A DNA stretch of 64,000 bases from an uncultured Prevotellaceae bacterium (GTDB lineage Bacteria > Bacteroidota > Bacteroidia > Bacteroidales > Bacteroidaceae). Under the pieces are notes generated by a model. The model did not search any database and was not told the origin of the DNA. It saw only the letters and a program-made list of their open reading frames with translations. Below are positions 1-9,044 of the stretch, in pieces. The stretch lies in the NCBI GenBank assembly GCA_902764705.1, contig CACWWZ010000006.1:1-64000 (forward strand). Reading direction: 5' to 3'. The translations under genes and the position numbers were made by a program. Position 1 is the first letter of the stretch; the number at the start of each line of letters is the position of its first letter.

Positions 1-1197
1 GAAGTTGGTGAAGTTGCGAACCTTAGCGGTGTGCTTGCTGCCAACAGGATACTTAACCTCGATAGCCTCCCAGGGATCTTCCTTCAGCTGCTTGATGCCA
101 AGTGACATCTTGCGCTCGTCGCGGTCGAGAGTAATGATTACAGCCTCTATCTCGTCACCAACCTTCAGGAACTCCTGAGCTGAACGCAGGTGCTGGCTCC
201 AAGACATCTCGCTGACATGGATCAGGCCCTCTACACCAGGCTGAATCTCAACGAATGCACCGTAGTCGGCAATAACGACTACCTTACCCTTCACGTGGTC
301 ACCCACCTTGAGATTAGCATCCAGAGCATCCCAAGGATGCGGTGTGAGTTGCTTCAGACCGAGGGCGATACGCTTCTTCTCTTCATCGAAGTCGAGGATA
401 ACGACATTGATCTTCTGGTCGAGCTCAACCACCTTGTGGGGATCGTCTACGCGGCCCCAAGACAGGTCGGTGATGTGGATCAGTCCGTCAACACCACCCA
501 GGTCTACGAATACACCGTAGCTGGTAATGTTCTTGACAACACCTTCCAGAATCTGACCCTTCTCGAGTTTCGACATGATCTCCTGCTTCTGAGCCTCGAG
601 CTCGGCTTCGATGAGAGCCTTGTGAGATACAACAACGTTGCGGAACTCCTGATTGATCTTCACGATCTTGAACTCCATGGTCTTGTCTACGAACTGGTCG
701 TAGTCGCGTATGGGATGAACGTCGATCTGTGAGCCAGGCAGGAAGGCCTCGATGCCGAATACGTCGACAATCATACCACCCTTCGTGCGGCACTTGATGT
801 AACCATTGACAACCTCCTGGGCTTCCAGGGCTGCATTGACGCGGTCCCAAGACTTCGACAGGCGAGCCTTTTTGTGTGACAGAACGAGCTGACCTTTCTT
901 ATCCTCTGCGTTCTCAACATAAACCTCTACGATGTCACCGGCCTTCAGGTCGGGGTTGTAGCGGAATTCTGAAGCGGGGATGATACCGTCGCTCTTGTAG
1001 CCAATGTTGACGACTACCTCTTTCTTGTCGACGCTGATAACCTTACCGTCAACGACCTGATGTTCGCTGACCTTGTTCAGGGTCTCGTCGTACGCCTTGT
1101 CAAGCTCCTCTTTGCTGACGTTAGCGGTCGTGCCATTCTCAAACTGTTCCCAGTCGAAGTCCTGTAATGGCTGGACGTTCTTTGTTAATTCTGACAT
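1..1197 (-). CDS. rpsA: 30S ribosomal protein S1, 5' part (truncated by window edge)
   Basis: S1 holds mRNA on the 30S subunit and supports initiation on messages without a Shine-Dalgarno sequence, which matters in Bacteroidetes. The reading frame starts at the ATG complementary to 1195-1197 (MSELTKNVQPLQDFDWEQ) and stays open for 399 codons to the window edge. Successive S1/OB-fold repeats are recognisable by motifs such as GGMIVDVFGIEAFLPGSQID, ITSYGVFVDLGGVDGLIHIT and IADYGAFVEIQPGVEGLIHV, each followed by a ...SHK or ...LGLKQL strand. About four of the usual six repeats are present; the 3' end is outside. It is transcribed leftward from a -7 box at 1339-1346 with a leader of about 135 nt that can fold. 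Identity is certain from the repeats and the N-terminus. Confidence 0.97.
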   Translation of the reverse strand, partial: MSELTKNVQPLQDFDWEQFENGTTANVSKEELDKAYDETLNKVSEHQVVDGKVISVDKKEVVVNIGYKSDGIIPASEFRYNPDLKAGDIVEVYVENAEDKKGQLVLSHKKARLSKSWDRVNAALEAQEVVNGYIKCRTKGGMIVDVFGIEAFLPGSQIDVHPIRDYDQFVDKTMEFKIVKINQEFRNVVVSHKALIEAELEAQKQEIMSKLEKGQILEGVVKNITSYGVFVDLGGVDGLIHITDLSWGRVDDPHKVVELDQKINVVILDFDEEKKRIALGLKQLTPHPWDALDANLKVGDHVKGKVVVIADYGAFVEIQPGVEGLIHVSEMSWSQHLRSAQEFLKVGDEIEAVIITLDRDERKMSLGIKQLKEDPWEAIEVKYPVGSKHTAKVRNFTNF

Positions 1198-1338
1198 AAT
1201 TAAAAATAATTGTTGCCCAATCTCTCGACGGGCGGTGGTCTGAACAGACGTTTACCAGACCGTTGTTTTAAAGGGTTAATAATGATAGGTGCCAGCGCCT
1301 GTTCCGGCTCCTATTCCCCCTTTGGGGAAAAGCGGCTG
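1198..1338 (-). promoter_or_regulatory. Structured 5' leader of rpsA
   Basis: Between the promoter box and the rpsA ATG lie about 135 nt containing several inverted repeats. GGTCTG (1237-1242) pairs with CAGACC (1256-1261), but GTCTG can instead pair with the nearer CAGAC (1245-1249), so two hairpins exclude each other. A second pairing is TTCCCC/GGGGAA (1314-1329), and the stretch 1290-1312 can also fold. A foldable leader in front of a ribosomal protein gene suggests autoregulation by S1. This is inference; I do not recognise a catalogued motif. Confidence 0.45.
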
Positions 1339-1346
1339 CAAAATTA
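1339..1346 (-). promoter_or_regulatory. -7 promoter box of rpsA
   Basis: Reads TAATTTTG followed by C on the minus strand, matching the Bacteroidetes TAnnTTTG consensus. No clear -33 TTG was identified. Confidence 0.7.
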
Positions 1347-1406
1347 CAAAAAAGTCACGAGATGTATGGGGTGGAAGTCTGGTGGGAATGCTATATTTAT
1401 AGTTTT

Positions 1407-4400
1407 TTAACGCTTTGCGGGCTCCTCTTTCTGATTTTCCTCTTTTTTCTTGCGTTGGAAGAGCGATCGCCAGCTGTTGAAATCCTTCTTCATGATGATG
1501 CCAATGCCCTGGGTGTTGAGAGCTGATCTGGTGAAATAGCGGTCGTTGGTTTGGTTGTAGACCTTCAGGGCCAGATTGCCGTTGGGGGAGAGCAGGTATC
1601 GGATGTCGAAATCTCCGATAAACGAGGGCGTCGCTGTGGTGGCATTGTCACGGTAGCCGAACTGTCCGTTGATGAGTAGTCGGTTGTTGAGCAGTCGTCC
1701 ATTGATGATGCCTTCGTATTCAGCATTATTCCATCCTTCGTCGCCTGTCGAGATGTTGGCTCCGAAATTCCAGTTGTTGCTCTTGATGACTTGTCCCAGC
1801 ATCGAGTTCAGCTGTCCACTCAGCGTTCCTGACAACAGGCTCTGCATGGCCAACGACGTGTTGCTGCGCTGTGATTCGCTCTCGGCGGCATTGTTGGCTC
1901 CCTGCGGATAGAATCGTCCGATGGCCAGCAGGTAGATGACCTGTTGACGCATCTCGTCTTGTCCGTTGATGATATTGCGCACCATTTGCTTCTCGTTGGA
2001 GTTGACGTTCAATATGTCGAGGTCGAAGTCGACTATCGGTGCCTTTGGCTGTCCAGTGATGTTCATCAGACAGTTCACACGAACAGTATTGGAGAACGAC
2101 TGTCCGATGTTTAGGTCCGACAGACTGACGCCATTGACGATGTGCTGGGCTTGCAAGTTCAGCGTGGCATCGTAGGGATCACCGCCGAATACGATGGTTC
2201 CGCCTTCAGAGAAGTTGAAGTCCTTTTTGATGACGTTCTGAATGGTGATATTGTATTTTCCTTCTGTTACTTCGTAGTTGCCGAACATATTGAAGCCACC
2301 CTTGTTGTAATAGGTTGCCTGCAGGTCGCCGCGTCCTCGCAGGACGATGTAATCGCCGGTACGGGCATCCATGAGTAGTCTCAATTGGGCGTCTGGTGTT
2401 GTGTTCACTTTCAGCCGCATGGTCAGGTCGCTTCGGAAATTATCGTCTGTGTCGTCAACAGCTGTGTTCTTTTTATTGGTTTTCGTGTCGGAGTTCCATT
2501 CTATGAACTCCTGGTTGGCAACCACCTCAGGACTGGAGGCGTTGTAGACAAAGAAGGAATTCTTCTGGGGTGTAACGTCGGCTTCAATGATGGTCTCGTT
2601 TTCCCTTCCGTGGATGGCTGCCCGGCCTTTGGCAAAGACTGTCCCGTAGAACATCTCTTCTCCAAAATCAGGGAAGTCATAGGCAAGCAGGTTCTCTGCG
2701 TCCACAAAGATGTCGAATGTCAGATTGGTCAACTCCTTATGATGGATACCGCCTGTCAATATTCCCTGATTGCCGTAGATGTCGTAGACAGGACAACGGA
2801 CAAATTCTATTTCGTTCGGTACCATGCGAATGGTGTCGTTACGCATTTCGTAGGTACACCCCAGTGCTGTGACGTGGGCATGTCCGTTAACCAGCAGTTC
2901 TCCTGTCAGGTTGATGGCATCCAGTGGGCCGATGAGTCGTACTGCCCCGTTTGCGTGTCCGTCGACATGACTGCAGAAACTGCTGGTGAATGACTTGGCG
3001 AAGTCCAGATACGTGCCTTCAGCGCGGATTCCCAGGTCAATGTAATTACGTTCTGGCGACACATAACCATCGATAAGTGTCTTCGCTTCCGGGCCGTCAT
3101 CGGCAATGGCGTGTATGTCTATTTGTTCCTTTTCCTTGTTCCAGTCGACGCGGGCATCGAGTGTTCCCATGCGTCCGTCCTCGAATTTGAATTCCTCAAC
3201 TTTCAAGGCTCCGTTGGCCTGGAGATCTCCCAGCACGCCACTGACAATTCCGCTTCCTGTGGCCAGTCCGCTGAATGACACCGCGTGGAAGTTGACAAGA
3301 TTCAGTACATAGCTGATGTCAATTTCGTTGAGGTTGACCTGTAATGAGTCAAGGTTACTTCCTGATGCCGTGCCGTCTATCATCAGGTGTTGCTGATCGT
3401 GCCGAACGGCGAAATTGAAGATGTCCAATCTGTTGTCGTAATAGGCAATGTGACAGGGTTGTACGTCCCATGTGGCATCATCGACTTTAATCTTCGACGA
3501 GGCAATATCCACGTTCGTAATGGCCTTGCCTTCCAATGTTGTATTGAATTCCGCCATTGCCGTAATCATGCCGCTCATGTGCTTTAAAGCATGGTTGTCC
3601 CATAAAAGCGATGCCGTCAGTTGATTGTTATAGGCACTGCTTGTCACCTGCAGGTCCCATTTTTCACCATTGCCCATCAGTTTGGTGGCACTTAAGTCAC
3701 AGAGTAATGTGTTCATGGGTGATACGATGCTGAGGTTACAGTCGTCGTACTGACTGTCTTTATAGAACATTTGGGGGATATTGCATGCAAGGACAATTTG
3801 TTGCATCTTGTCGTTCACCGTTCCGCGCAACGTCAGCGGACTTGTCAGCCTGACGGGAACTTGCAGCAGGTGTTGTAGCCAGTCGGATTTATGAATGGTT
3901 ACGTCAATAGCGAAATTGTTGTTGGTGTTCGGATTCACCTGGGGAAGTCCCGGTATGGTGGGGAGCTTGGTTACAACATAGTTGGTGATGCTCTGCAATA
4001 GTGTGCTGTAATCGAAGTCGCCTTTGATGCTGGCAGTAGCAAAATCGCTGTTCATGGTGATGTGGTGGATATTGTTTTCGTATCCAGACTCCACATGTAA
4101 GGCGTTCATTTTGTAATTGGAATCCTCTGACACCATCGATAAATCCGTCAGGTCTATGCTGCCGACGGCATCGTTCGTGCTGCTGCCCATGATGTCAGCT
4201 TTCAGATTGGCCGCAAAGCGGGCGTTCCCCCATTTGTCGGAGAGATGCATGGCCTGTGGAGAGAATTGGTCGAGGTGAGCTTCCACCTGCACGTTCTCAG
4301 TATTTCCTATCCGTTTCATGATACCGTCTGCCGACAGTCTCAGGTTTGGGTCGTCAATGCTCAGCGTTCCATGAATGTCGTCAGAACTGTAGAGCCCGTT

Positions 4401-5822
4401 GACGGCAATGTTCTGGAATTGGTATCCGTTATAGTCGAATTGGCCGATTTTACCTTCTGCTTCGATGGTGATGTTGCCTTCTGTCGGCAGTTTGCCGCTG
4501 AGATTGATTTTGGTGGCCAGCATGCCAAATTCTTCATCATCCAAGAGTTGTTTCAGATTGATGCCGTCAGTATTAATGCTGCCACTAAATTCGCGCTGTC
4601 TGTTCAGCATCAGGTTCATGGCTACATTGCCGGCATCGGTGGCTAACTGGCTGTTGGTGGTAATCTCGCTGGTGCCTGTACCTTTGACAAATCCCTTCAT
4701 GTGGATATTCCCCAATCGGGTTACTATGGGCGGCACGTCCATCTGCTGGCCTTTCATGTTTTCCGAGATAAAGCTGATGGTCTTGTCTGAGAGTCTGAGG
4801 TCGTTGATGTCTGCGAACCATGTGGGGTCTGCCAGCGTCAGGTTCCTGACCCACCCGTCAATGTCGATGTCGATATCGCCTGTTGTCGAATGCACCAGCA
4901 GGTCGGAAACATTGATGTCCTCCCCCTGTCCTCGGAAGAAGGCACTGAGTGACAGGGTGCTGTTGAACGTCTTGAGCGAAGACAACAGACATGCCAAATC
5001 CGAGAACGTGACGGTTGACGGTTCGATGCTCCCTTTATAAACCAGTGAAGGAATCATCAAGTGGTCGTCCCTGAATTGATATTTCGCATCGATGTCGCCC
5101 AGCTTGATTTCGGTGCCTGGCATTTTCAGTTCAAAGTCCTGCAGATTGCTGTTGTTCCTGCCTCCCTGGAAACGGAATGTCAGACGGTCTATCTGCAGTC
5201 CTGATTTCTCTTTCAGCGCCAGTCGCTTCAGGTTGATGTTGAGCGAGTCTTCAGTCAGCGTCTTGACAATGGCATGGATGTTGATATCGTTGATTTCCAG
5301 ATGATTAGGATTTAGCACCTCTGGCGTCTCAGGCAGGTCCAGACGGTCGAAACTGATGCTGGAGTGTCGTATAATCAGCGAATTGAAACGCAGGTCGAGA
5401 GGAGTGGTGCTGGTGGTATCTTTCGATGCCAGCGAGTCAAGTGCAAACTGAAAGTTGGGCTTACTCAGCGAGTCGCGTTGGTAGAAGATGCCGTGTGCTC
5501 CGAAAAGCTGTCCTGTGGCAATCGAGATTTTTCCCTTCGTCAGTGGTAGCAGGTCGATGGTAGCCGATAGTCTGCGCGCTGTCAACATGTCTTTATCCTG
5601 TTGGTCGCGAATCACTATCTCGTAGAGTGTCAGTCGGTTGAATATGCCAACGTCTGCTCTGCCGATGCTCACGCTGGTCCCCAGTTTCTGTGCCACCACG
5701 TTGGCCATTTTCCCGCCCAGCCATTGTTGAACGGCAGGAATTTTGACGGTCAGGAAGAACAATAAGTATAGACCTAAAAGGGTCCATACTATAATGTTCA
5801 CTATGTACTTAAATACCTTCAA
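1407..5822 (-). CDS. tamB: TamB-family translocation/assembly module protein (inner-membrane anchored, AsmA/DUF490 type)
   Basis: Very long envelope protein of about 1,471 residues. It has one N-terminal membrane segment (FKYIVNIIVWTLLGLYLLFF), then a long beta-rich, repetitive periplasmic region, and the C-terminal TamB/DUF490 domain (about the last 400 residues, with GRGDLQATYYNKGGFNMFGN and NIINGQDEMRQQVIYLLAIG). Family members bridge the inner and outer membranes and are implicated in outer-membrane protein insertion or phospholipid transport. The frame is open upstream to a TTG at 5912, but a promoter box lies inside that extension at 5873-5880, so translation probably starts at the TTG at 5822 (or at 5831), just before the membrane segment. 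No ATG occurs before the membrane segment. The gene is divergent from nqrA. The C-terminus is lysine/glutamate rich (QRKKKEENQKEEPAKR). Confidence 0.9.
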   Translation of the reverse strand: MKVFKYIVNIIVWTLLGLYLLFFLTVKIPAVQQWLGGKMANVVAQKLGTSVSIGRADVGIFNRLTLYEIVIRDQQDKDMLTARRLSATIDLLPLTKGKISIATGQLFGAHGIFYQRDSLSKPNFQFALDSLASKDTTSTTPLDLRFNSLIIRHSSISFDRLDLPETPEVLNPNHLEINDINIHAIVKTLTEDSLNINLKRLALKEKSGLQIDRLTFRFQGGRNNSNLQDFELKMPGTEIKLGDIDAKYQFRDDHLMIPSLVYKGSIEPSTVTFSDLACLLSSLKTFNSTLSLSAFFRGQGEDINVSDLLVHSTTGDIDIDIDGWVRNLTLADPTWFADINDLRLSDKTISFISENMKGQQMDVPPIVTRLGNIHMKGFVKGTGTSEITTNSQLATDAGNVAMNLMLNRQREFSGSINTDGINLKQLLDDEEFGMLATKINLSGKLPTEGNITIEAEGKIGQFDYNGYQFQNIAVNGLYSSDDIHGTLSIDDPNLRLSADGIMKRIGNTENVQVEAHLDQFSPQAMHLSDKWGNARFAANLKADIMGSSTNDAVGSIDLTDLSMVSEDSNYKMNALHVESGYENNIHHITMNSDFATASIKGDFDYSTLLQSITNYVVTKLPTIPGLPQVNPNTNNNFAIDVTIHKSDWLQHLLQVPVRLTSPLTLRGTVNDKMQQIVLACNIPQMFYKDSQYDDCNLSIVSPMNTLLCDLSATKLMGNGEKWDLQVTSSAYNNQLTASLLWDNHALKHMSGMITAMAEFNTTLEGKAITNVDIASSKIKVDDATWDVQPCHIAYYDNRLDIFNFAVRHDQQHLMIDGTASGSNLDSLQVNLNEIDISYVLNLVNFHAVSFSGLATGSGIVSGVLGDLQANGALKVEEFKFEDGRMGTLDARVDWNKEKEQIDIHAIADDGPEAKTLIDGYVSPERNYIDLGIRAEGTYLDFAKSFTSSFCSHVDGHANGAVRLIGPLDAINLTGELLVNGHAHVTALGCTYEMRNDTIRMVPNEIEFVRCPVYDIYGNQGILTGGIHHKELTNLTFDIFVDAENLLAYDFPDFGEEMFYGTVFAKGRAAIHGRENETIIEADVTPQKNSFFVYNASSPEVVANQEFIEWNSDTKTNKKNTAVDDTDDNFRSDLTMRLKVNTTPDAQLRLLMDARTGDYIVLRGRGDLQATYYNKGGFNMFGNYEVTEGKYNITIQNVIKKDFNFSEGGTIVFGGDPYDATLNLQAQHIVNGVSLSDLNIGQSFSNTVRVNCLMNITGQPKAPIVDFDLDILNVNSNEKQMVRNIINGQDEMRQQVIYLLAIGRFYPQGANNAAESESQRSNTSLAMQSLLSGTLSGQLNSMLGQVIKSNNWNFGANISTGDEGWNNAEYEGIINGRLLNNRLLINGQFGYRDNATTATPSFIGDFDIRYLLSPNGNLALKVYNQTNDRYFTRSALNTQGIGIIMKKDFNSWRSLFQRKKKEENQKEEPAKR

Positions 5823-5872
5823 AACTGACAAATTGGGATAGCAAAACACAGGGTCTGCCTCTATTTTTGGCA

Positions 5873-5880
5873 CAAAATTA
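5873..5880 (-). promoter_or_regulatory. -7 promoter box of tamB; decides the start
   Basis: TAATTTTG followed by T on the minus strand. It lies downstream of the furthest possible start codon (TTG 5912), which argues that the real start is TTG 5831 or 5822. Confidence 0.6.
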
Positions 5881-5945
5881 CAAGAAAAAGTTGTGATTTG
5901 TGTTATTTTCAATCATTTTTTCTTCATCTTCTATCATTTTTTTAT

Positions 5946-5953
5946 TAATTTTG
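5946..5953 (+). promoter_or_regulatory. -7 promoter box of the nqr operon
   Basis: TAATTTTG followed by C, about 50 nt before the nqrA ATG, divergent from the tamB promoter. Confidence 0.7.
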
Positions 5954-6002
5954 CACCATTCTTATAATAGAAGGCTATTCAAAATTCATTTTAGTTATAT
6001 TC

Positions 6003-7346
6003 ATGGCAAATGTAATCAAGTTACACAAAGGCCTGGACATTCACCTTCAAGGACGTGCTGAGGAGAAACTGATTCAGTTGAAGTCGAACGGCAAGTTTGC
6101 GCTTGTTCCTGACGATTTCGAGGGAGTCACTCCGAAAGTTGTCGTCAAGGAGGGCGATAAGGTCAAGGCTGGGGATGCGCTGTTTGTCAACAAGCAGTAT
6201 CCTGAAGTGAAGTTTGCCTCGCCAGTAAGCGGTACAGTCCGCGAGGTGGTACGTGGCGAACGAAGAAAAGTGCTCTGCATCAAGGTCGATGCCGATGCGC
6301 AGCAGGAGTTTACGGACTTCGGCAAGCGCGATGTCGGCACGATGACGGGTGAGCAAGTCATTAACGCATTGCTGGAGGCAGGTATCTTTGGATACATCAA
6401 CCAGTTGCCTTATGCTGTGTCTACCAATCCGAGTGTGCAGCCTAAGGCAATTTTTGTTTCTGCCCTGCGCGACAAGCCACTGGCTGGTAACTTCGAGTTC
6501 GAGGTCGAAGGTCAAGTAGCCGACTTCCAGACAGGTCTCACTGCCCTCTCTAAGATTGCCAAGACCTATCTCGGCGTTGGTGTCGGTTCCAAACTGGAAG
6601 GCATGAAGGACGTCGAGGTGAACGTGTTCGATGGCAAATGCCCGGCAGGCAATGTAGGTGTGCAGGTGAACAACATCGATCCGGTAAACAAGGGCGAAAT
6701 TGTTTGGACCATCGGTGATCCGACCGTGGTGCTGTTCGTTGGTCGCTTGTTCAATACCGGTAAGGTGAATCTGACCAGACGCGTAGCCCTCTGTGGCAGT
6801 GAAATCGCAAATCCTGCCTATGTGGACATGTTGGTAGGCGAGGAGCTCTCTACGTTGCTCTCCAACAGCTTCGATGCCTCTAAGAGTGTTCGTATCATCA
6901 ATGGTAATGTGCTGACGGGCAAGCCCACCACAAAGGAAGGTTTCTTGGGTGCTCATACTTCTGAAATCACCGTGATTCCCGAGGGTAATGATGCCGACGA
7001 AATGCTGGGTTGGATTCTGCCACGTTTCAAGCAGTTCTCGGTGAACCGCAGCTACTTCTCTTGGCTCTGTGGCAAGAAAGATTATGCACTGGATGCCCGT
7101 ATCAAGGGTGGCGAGCGCCACATGATTATGAGCGGTGAGTACGACAAGGTGCTGCCTATGGATATCTACGGCGAATACCTGATTAAGGCTATTATTGCCG
7201 GTGACATCGACCGCCAGGAGGCCCTGGGTATTTATGAGGTAAGTCCTGAGGACTTCGCTTTGGCCGAGTTTGTTGACTCTTCAAAACTTGAATTGCAGCG
7301 CATCGTGCGTGAAGGACTGAACATTTTACGTAAAGAAAACGCATAA
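6003..7346 (+). CDS. nqrA: Na+-translocating NADH:quinone reductase subunit A
   Basis: First gene of the six-gene Nqr operon. NqrA is the large peripheral subunit of the sodium-pumping NADH:quinone oxidoreductase and is associated with quinone binding. The 447-residue protein has the family's usual length. Its N-terminus MANVIKLHKGLDIHLQGRAE and the following biotinyl-lipoyl-like fold (ALFVNKQYPEVKFASPVSGT) are typical. The signature GDPTVVLFVGRLFNTGKVNL lies in the middle, and the C-terminal region with GWILPRFKQFSVNRSYFSW is also characteristic. nqrB starts 5 nt after the stop, and transcription comes from the box at 5946-5953. Nothing looks unusual in this subunit. Confidence 0.97.
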   Translation: MANVIKLHKGLDIHLQGRAEEKLIQLKSNGKFALVPDDFEGVTPKVVVKEGDKVKAGDALFVNKQYPEVKFASPVSGTVREVVRGERRKVLCIKVDADAQQEFTDFGKRDVGTMTGEQVINALLEAGIFGYINQLPYAVSTNPSVQPKAIFVSALRDKPLAGNFEFEVEGQVADFQTGLTALSKIAKTYLGVGVGSKLEGMKDVEVNVFDGKCPAGNVGVQVNNIDPVNKGEIVWTIGDPTVVLFVGRLFNTGKVNLTRRVALCGSEIANPAYVDMLVGEELSTLLSNSFDASKSVRIINGNVLTGKPTTKEGFLGAHTSEITVIPEGNDADEMLGWILPRFKQFSVNRSYFSWLCGKKDYALDARIKGGERHMIMSGEYDKVLPMDIYGEYLIKAIIAGDIDRQEALGIYEVSPEDFALAEFVDSSKLELQRIVREGLNILRKENA

Positions 7347-7351
7347 GGACT

Positions 7352-8440
7352 ATGAGCTTTTTAAGAAACTATCTCAATAAGGTGAAGCCGAACTTCGAAG
7401 AGGGTGGCAAATTGCATGCCTTCCGTTCGGTGTTCGACGGCTTTGAGACCTTCCTTTACGTGCCTAACGACACGGCGAAGGCTGGTGGCGTGAATATTCA
7501 CGACGCTATCGACTCAAAGCGTATTATGAGTATGGTGGTCATCGCCCTGATGCCTGCCATGCTGTTTGGTATGTATAATATCGGCTATCAGAACTATCTC
7601 GCTGCAGGAACGCTGGCAACAGCTGGCTTCTGCGAGCTTTTCCTGTATGGCTTCCTTGCAGTACTTCCTAAGATTCTGGTGAGCTATATCGTCGGTCTGG
7701 GCATCGAGTTTGCCTGGGCACAGTGGAAGGGTGAAGAGATCCAGGAGGGTTACCTCGTATCGGGTATCATCATTCCGCTGATTATCCCTATCGGCTGTCC
7801 GTTGTGGATGCTGGCTCTGGCTTGTGCCTTCTCGGTTATCTTCTGTAAGGAGATCTTCGGTGGTACGGGTATGAACATTTTTAATCCTGCTATCGCTGCG
7901 AGAATGTTCCTGTTCTTCGCCTATCCCGCCAAGATGACGGGTGACCAGGTCTGGGTAGCTCAGGATAGCATCTTCGGATTGGGTAACACCCTGCCCGACG
8001 GATTCACAGCTGCTACACCGCTTGGTCAGATTGGTCAGGGGATCGACCCCACCGCATCGATTTGTGACATGATTTGTGGTTTCATTCCTGGCTCTATCGG
8101 TGAGACCAGCGTCATTGCCATCGCTATTGGTGCGGTTATCCTGCTGTGGACGGGCATCGCTTCTTGGCGCACCATGCTAAGCGTGTTCGTAGGTGGTGCT
8201 GCATTGGCACTCCTCTTCCAGAGCACTGGCTCTTCTATGGAATGGTGGCACCACTTTGTGATGGGTGGCTTCGCCTTCGGTGCGGTGTTTATGGCTACTG
8301 ACCCAGTGACCTCTTGCCGCACGACTACGGGCCAGTACATCTACGGCTTCCTCATTGGTGCTATGGCCATCATCATCCGTGTGATGAATGCCGGCTATCC
8401 TGAGGGTATGATGCTTGCCATCTTCTTTACTGAATACTAA
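7352..8440 (+). CDS. nqrB: Na+-translocating NADH:quinone reductase subunit B, shortened C-terminus
   Basis: Membrane subunit that carries a covalently bound FMN and contributes to sodium translocation. It shows about ten hydrophobic segments. The FMN attachment region reads DGFTAATPLGQ, with the acceptor threonine near residue 222; the usual S/T-G-A-T motif has Ala in place of Gly here. Well-known family landmarks such as FGGTGMNIFNPAIAARMF and FMATDPVTSCRTTTGQYIYG are intact. Homologues continue after PEGMMLAI with a further membrane stretch and a basic tail (NIKRRLAR-like). Here the protein ends after EGMMLAIFFTEY at 362 residues, about 25 residues short, and its end overlaps nqrC. This looks like a small deletion across the nqrB/nqrC border or an assembly fault. 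Confidence 0.93.
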   Translation: MSFLRNYLNKVKPNFEEGGKLHAFRSVFDGFETFLYVPNDTAKAGGVNIHDAIDSKRIMSMVVIALMPAMLFGMYNIGYQNYLAAGTLATAGFCELFLYGFLAVLPKILVSYIVGLGIEFAWAQWKGEEIQEGYLVSGIIIPLIIPIGCPLWMLALACAFSVIFCKEIFGGTGMNIFNPAIAARMFLFFAYPAKMTGDQVWVAQDSIFGLGNTLPDGFTAATPLGQIGQGIDPTASICDMICGFIPGSIGETSVIAIAIGAVILLWTGIASWRTMLSVFVGGAALALLFQSTGSSMEWWHHFVMGGFAFGAVFMATDPVTSCRTTTGQYIYGFLIGAMAIIIRVMNAGYPEGMMLAIFFTEY

Positions 8441-9041
8441 CAGCAACGCGTACATTATTATATATAGCGCGATACTCGTGGTCATCGTGGCCTTCCTGCT
8501 AGCTTTTGTCTATCAGGCGCTGAAGCCTATGCAGGATGCTAACGTGGCCCTCGATGTGAAGAAGCAGATTCTCTATTCGCTCAACATCCGCAACCTCGAT
8601 GGTGCTGAGGCTGAAGCCAAGTACAAGGAAGTGGTGAAGAAGGAGAATGAAGTGGACGGACAGAAGGTCTATGAGTGTCAAATTGACGGACAGACCATTT
8701 TGGTGGCCAATCTGAAAGGTATGGGCCTTTGGGGCGGTATCAGCGGCTATGTAGCCATCGACAAAGAAGGTAAAGTCTTTGGCGCTTACTTCAACCACGA
8801 GAGTGAGACGGCTGGCTTGGGTGCTGAAATCAAGGATTCTCAGGCTTGGCAGGAGAAGTTCATCGGCAAGAAAATCTTCGATGAGAATGGCAACGTGATT
8901 CTCTCTGTTGTGAAGAAGGTGGAAGACCCTGAGTCGCAGGTTGACTGTGTGACAGGTGCTACGCTGACCTCTAACGGTGTGGATGCTATGCTGAAGGATT
9001 GCTTGAAGAATGTTAAACCAACCAAAGCAGAGGAGGAGTAA
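8415..9041 (+). CDS. nqrC: Na+-translocating NADH:quinone reductase subunit C
   Basis: Single-span periplasmic subunit with a covalent FMN. Residues 12-34 form the membrane anchor. The flavin site is CVTGATLTSNGV, with the acceptor Thr at about residue 183. From memory, related NqrC proteins begin MNTNSN; here the same stretch reads LNTNSNAY with CTG in place of the expected ATG. The nearest in-frame ATG is 8415, inside the nqrB tail, giving an N-terminus MPSSLLNTNSNAY. The overlap with nqrB (26 nt) and the lost start codon fit a deletion removing the nqrB tail, the spacer and the first base of nqrC. The rest of the protein looks intact and nqrD follows after 3 nt. Confidence 0.92.
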   Translation: MPSSLLNTNSNAYIIIYSAILVVIVAFLLAFVYQALKPMQDANVALDVKKQILYSLNIRNLDGAEAEAKYKEVVKKENEVDGQKVYECQIDGQTILVANLKGMGLWGGISGYVAIDKEGKVFGAYFNHESETAGLGAEIKDSQAWQEKFIGKKIFDENGNVILSVVKKVEDPESQVDCVTGATLTSNGVDAMLKDCLKNVKPTKAEEE

Positions 9042-9044
9042 ACT

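Noticed and set aside
6021..7121. Long minus-strand reading frame opposite nqrA
   Set aside because: It is antisense to a complete NqrA, shows no family motif, and arises from codon bias of the real gene.
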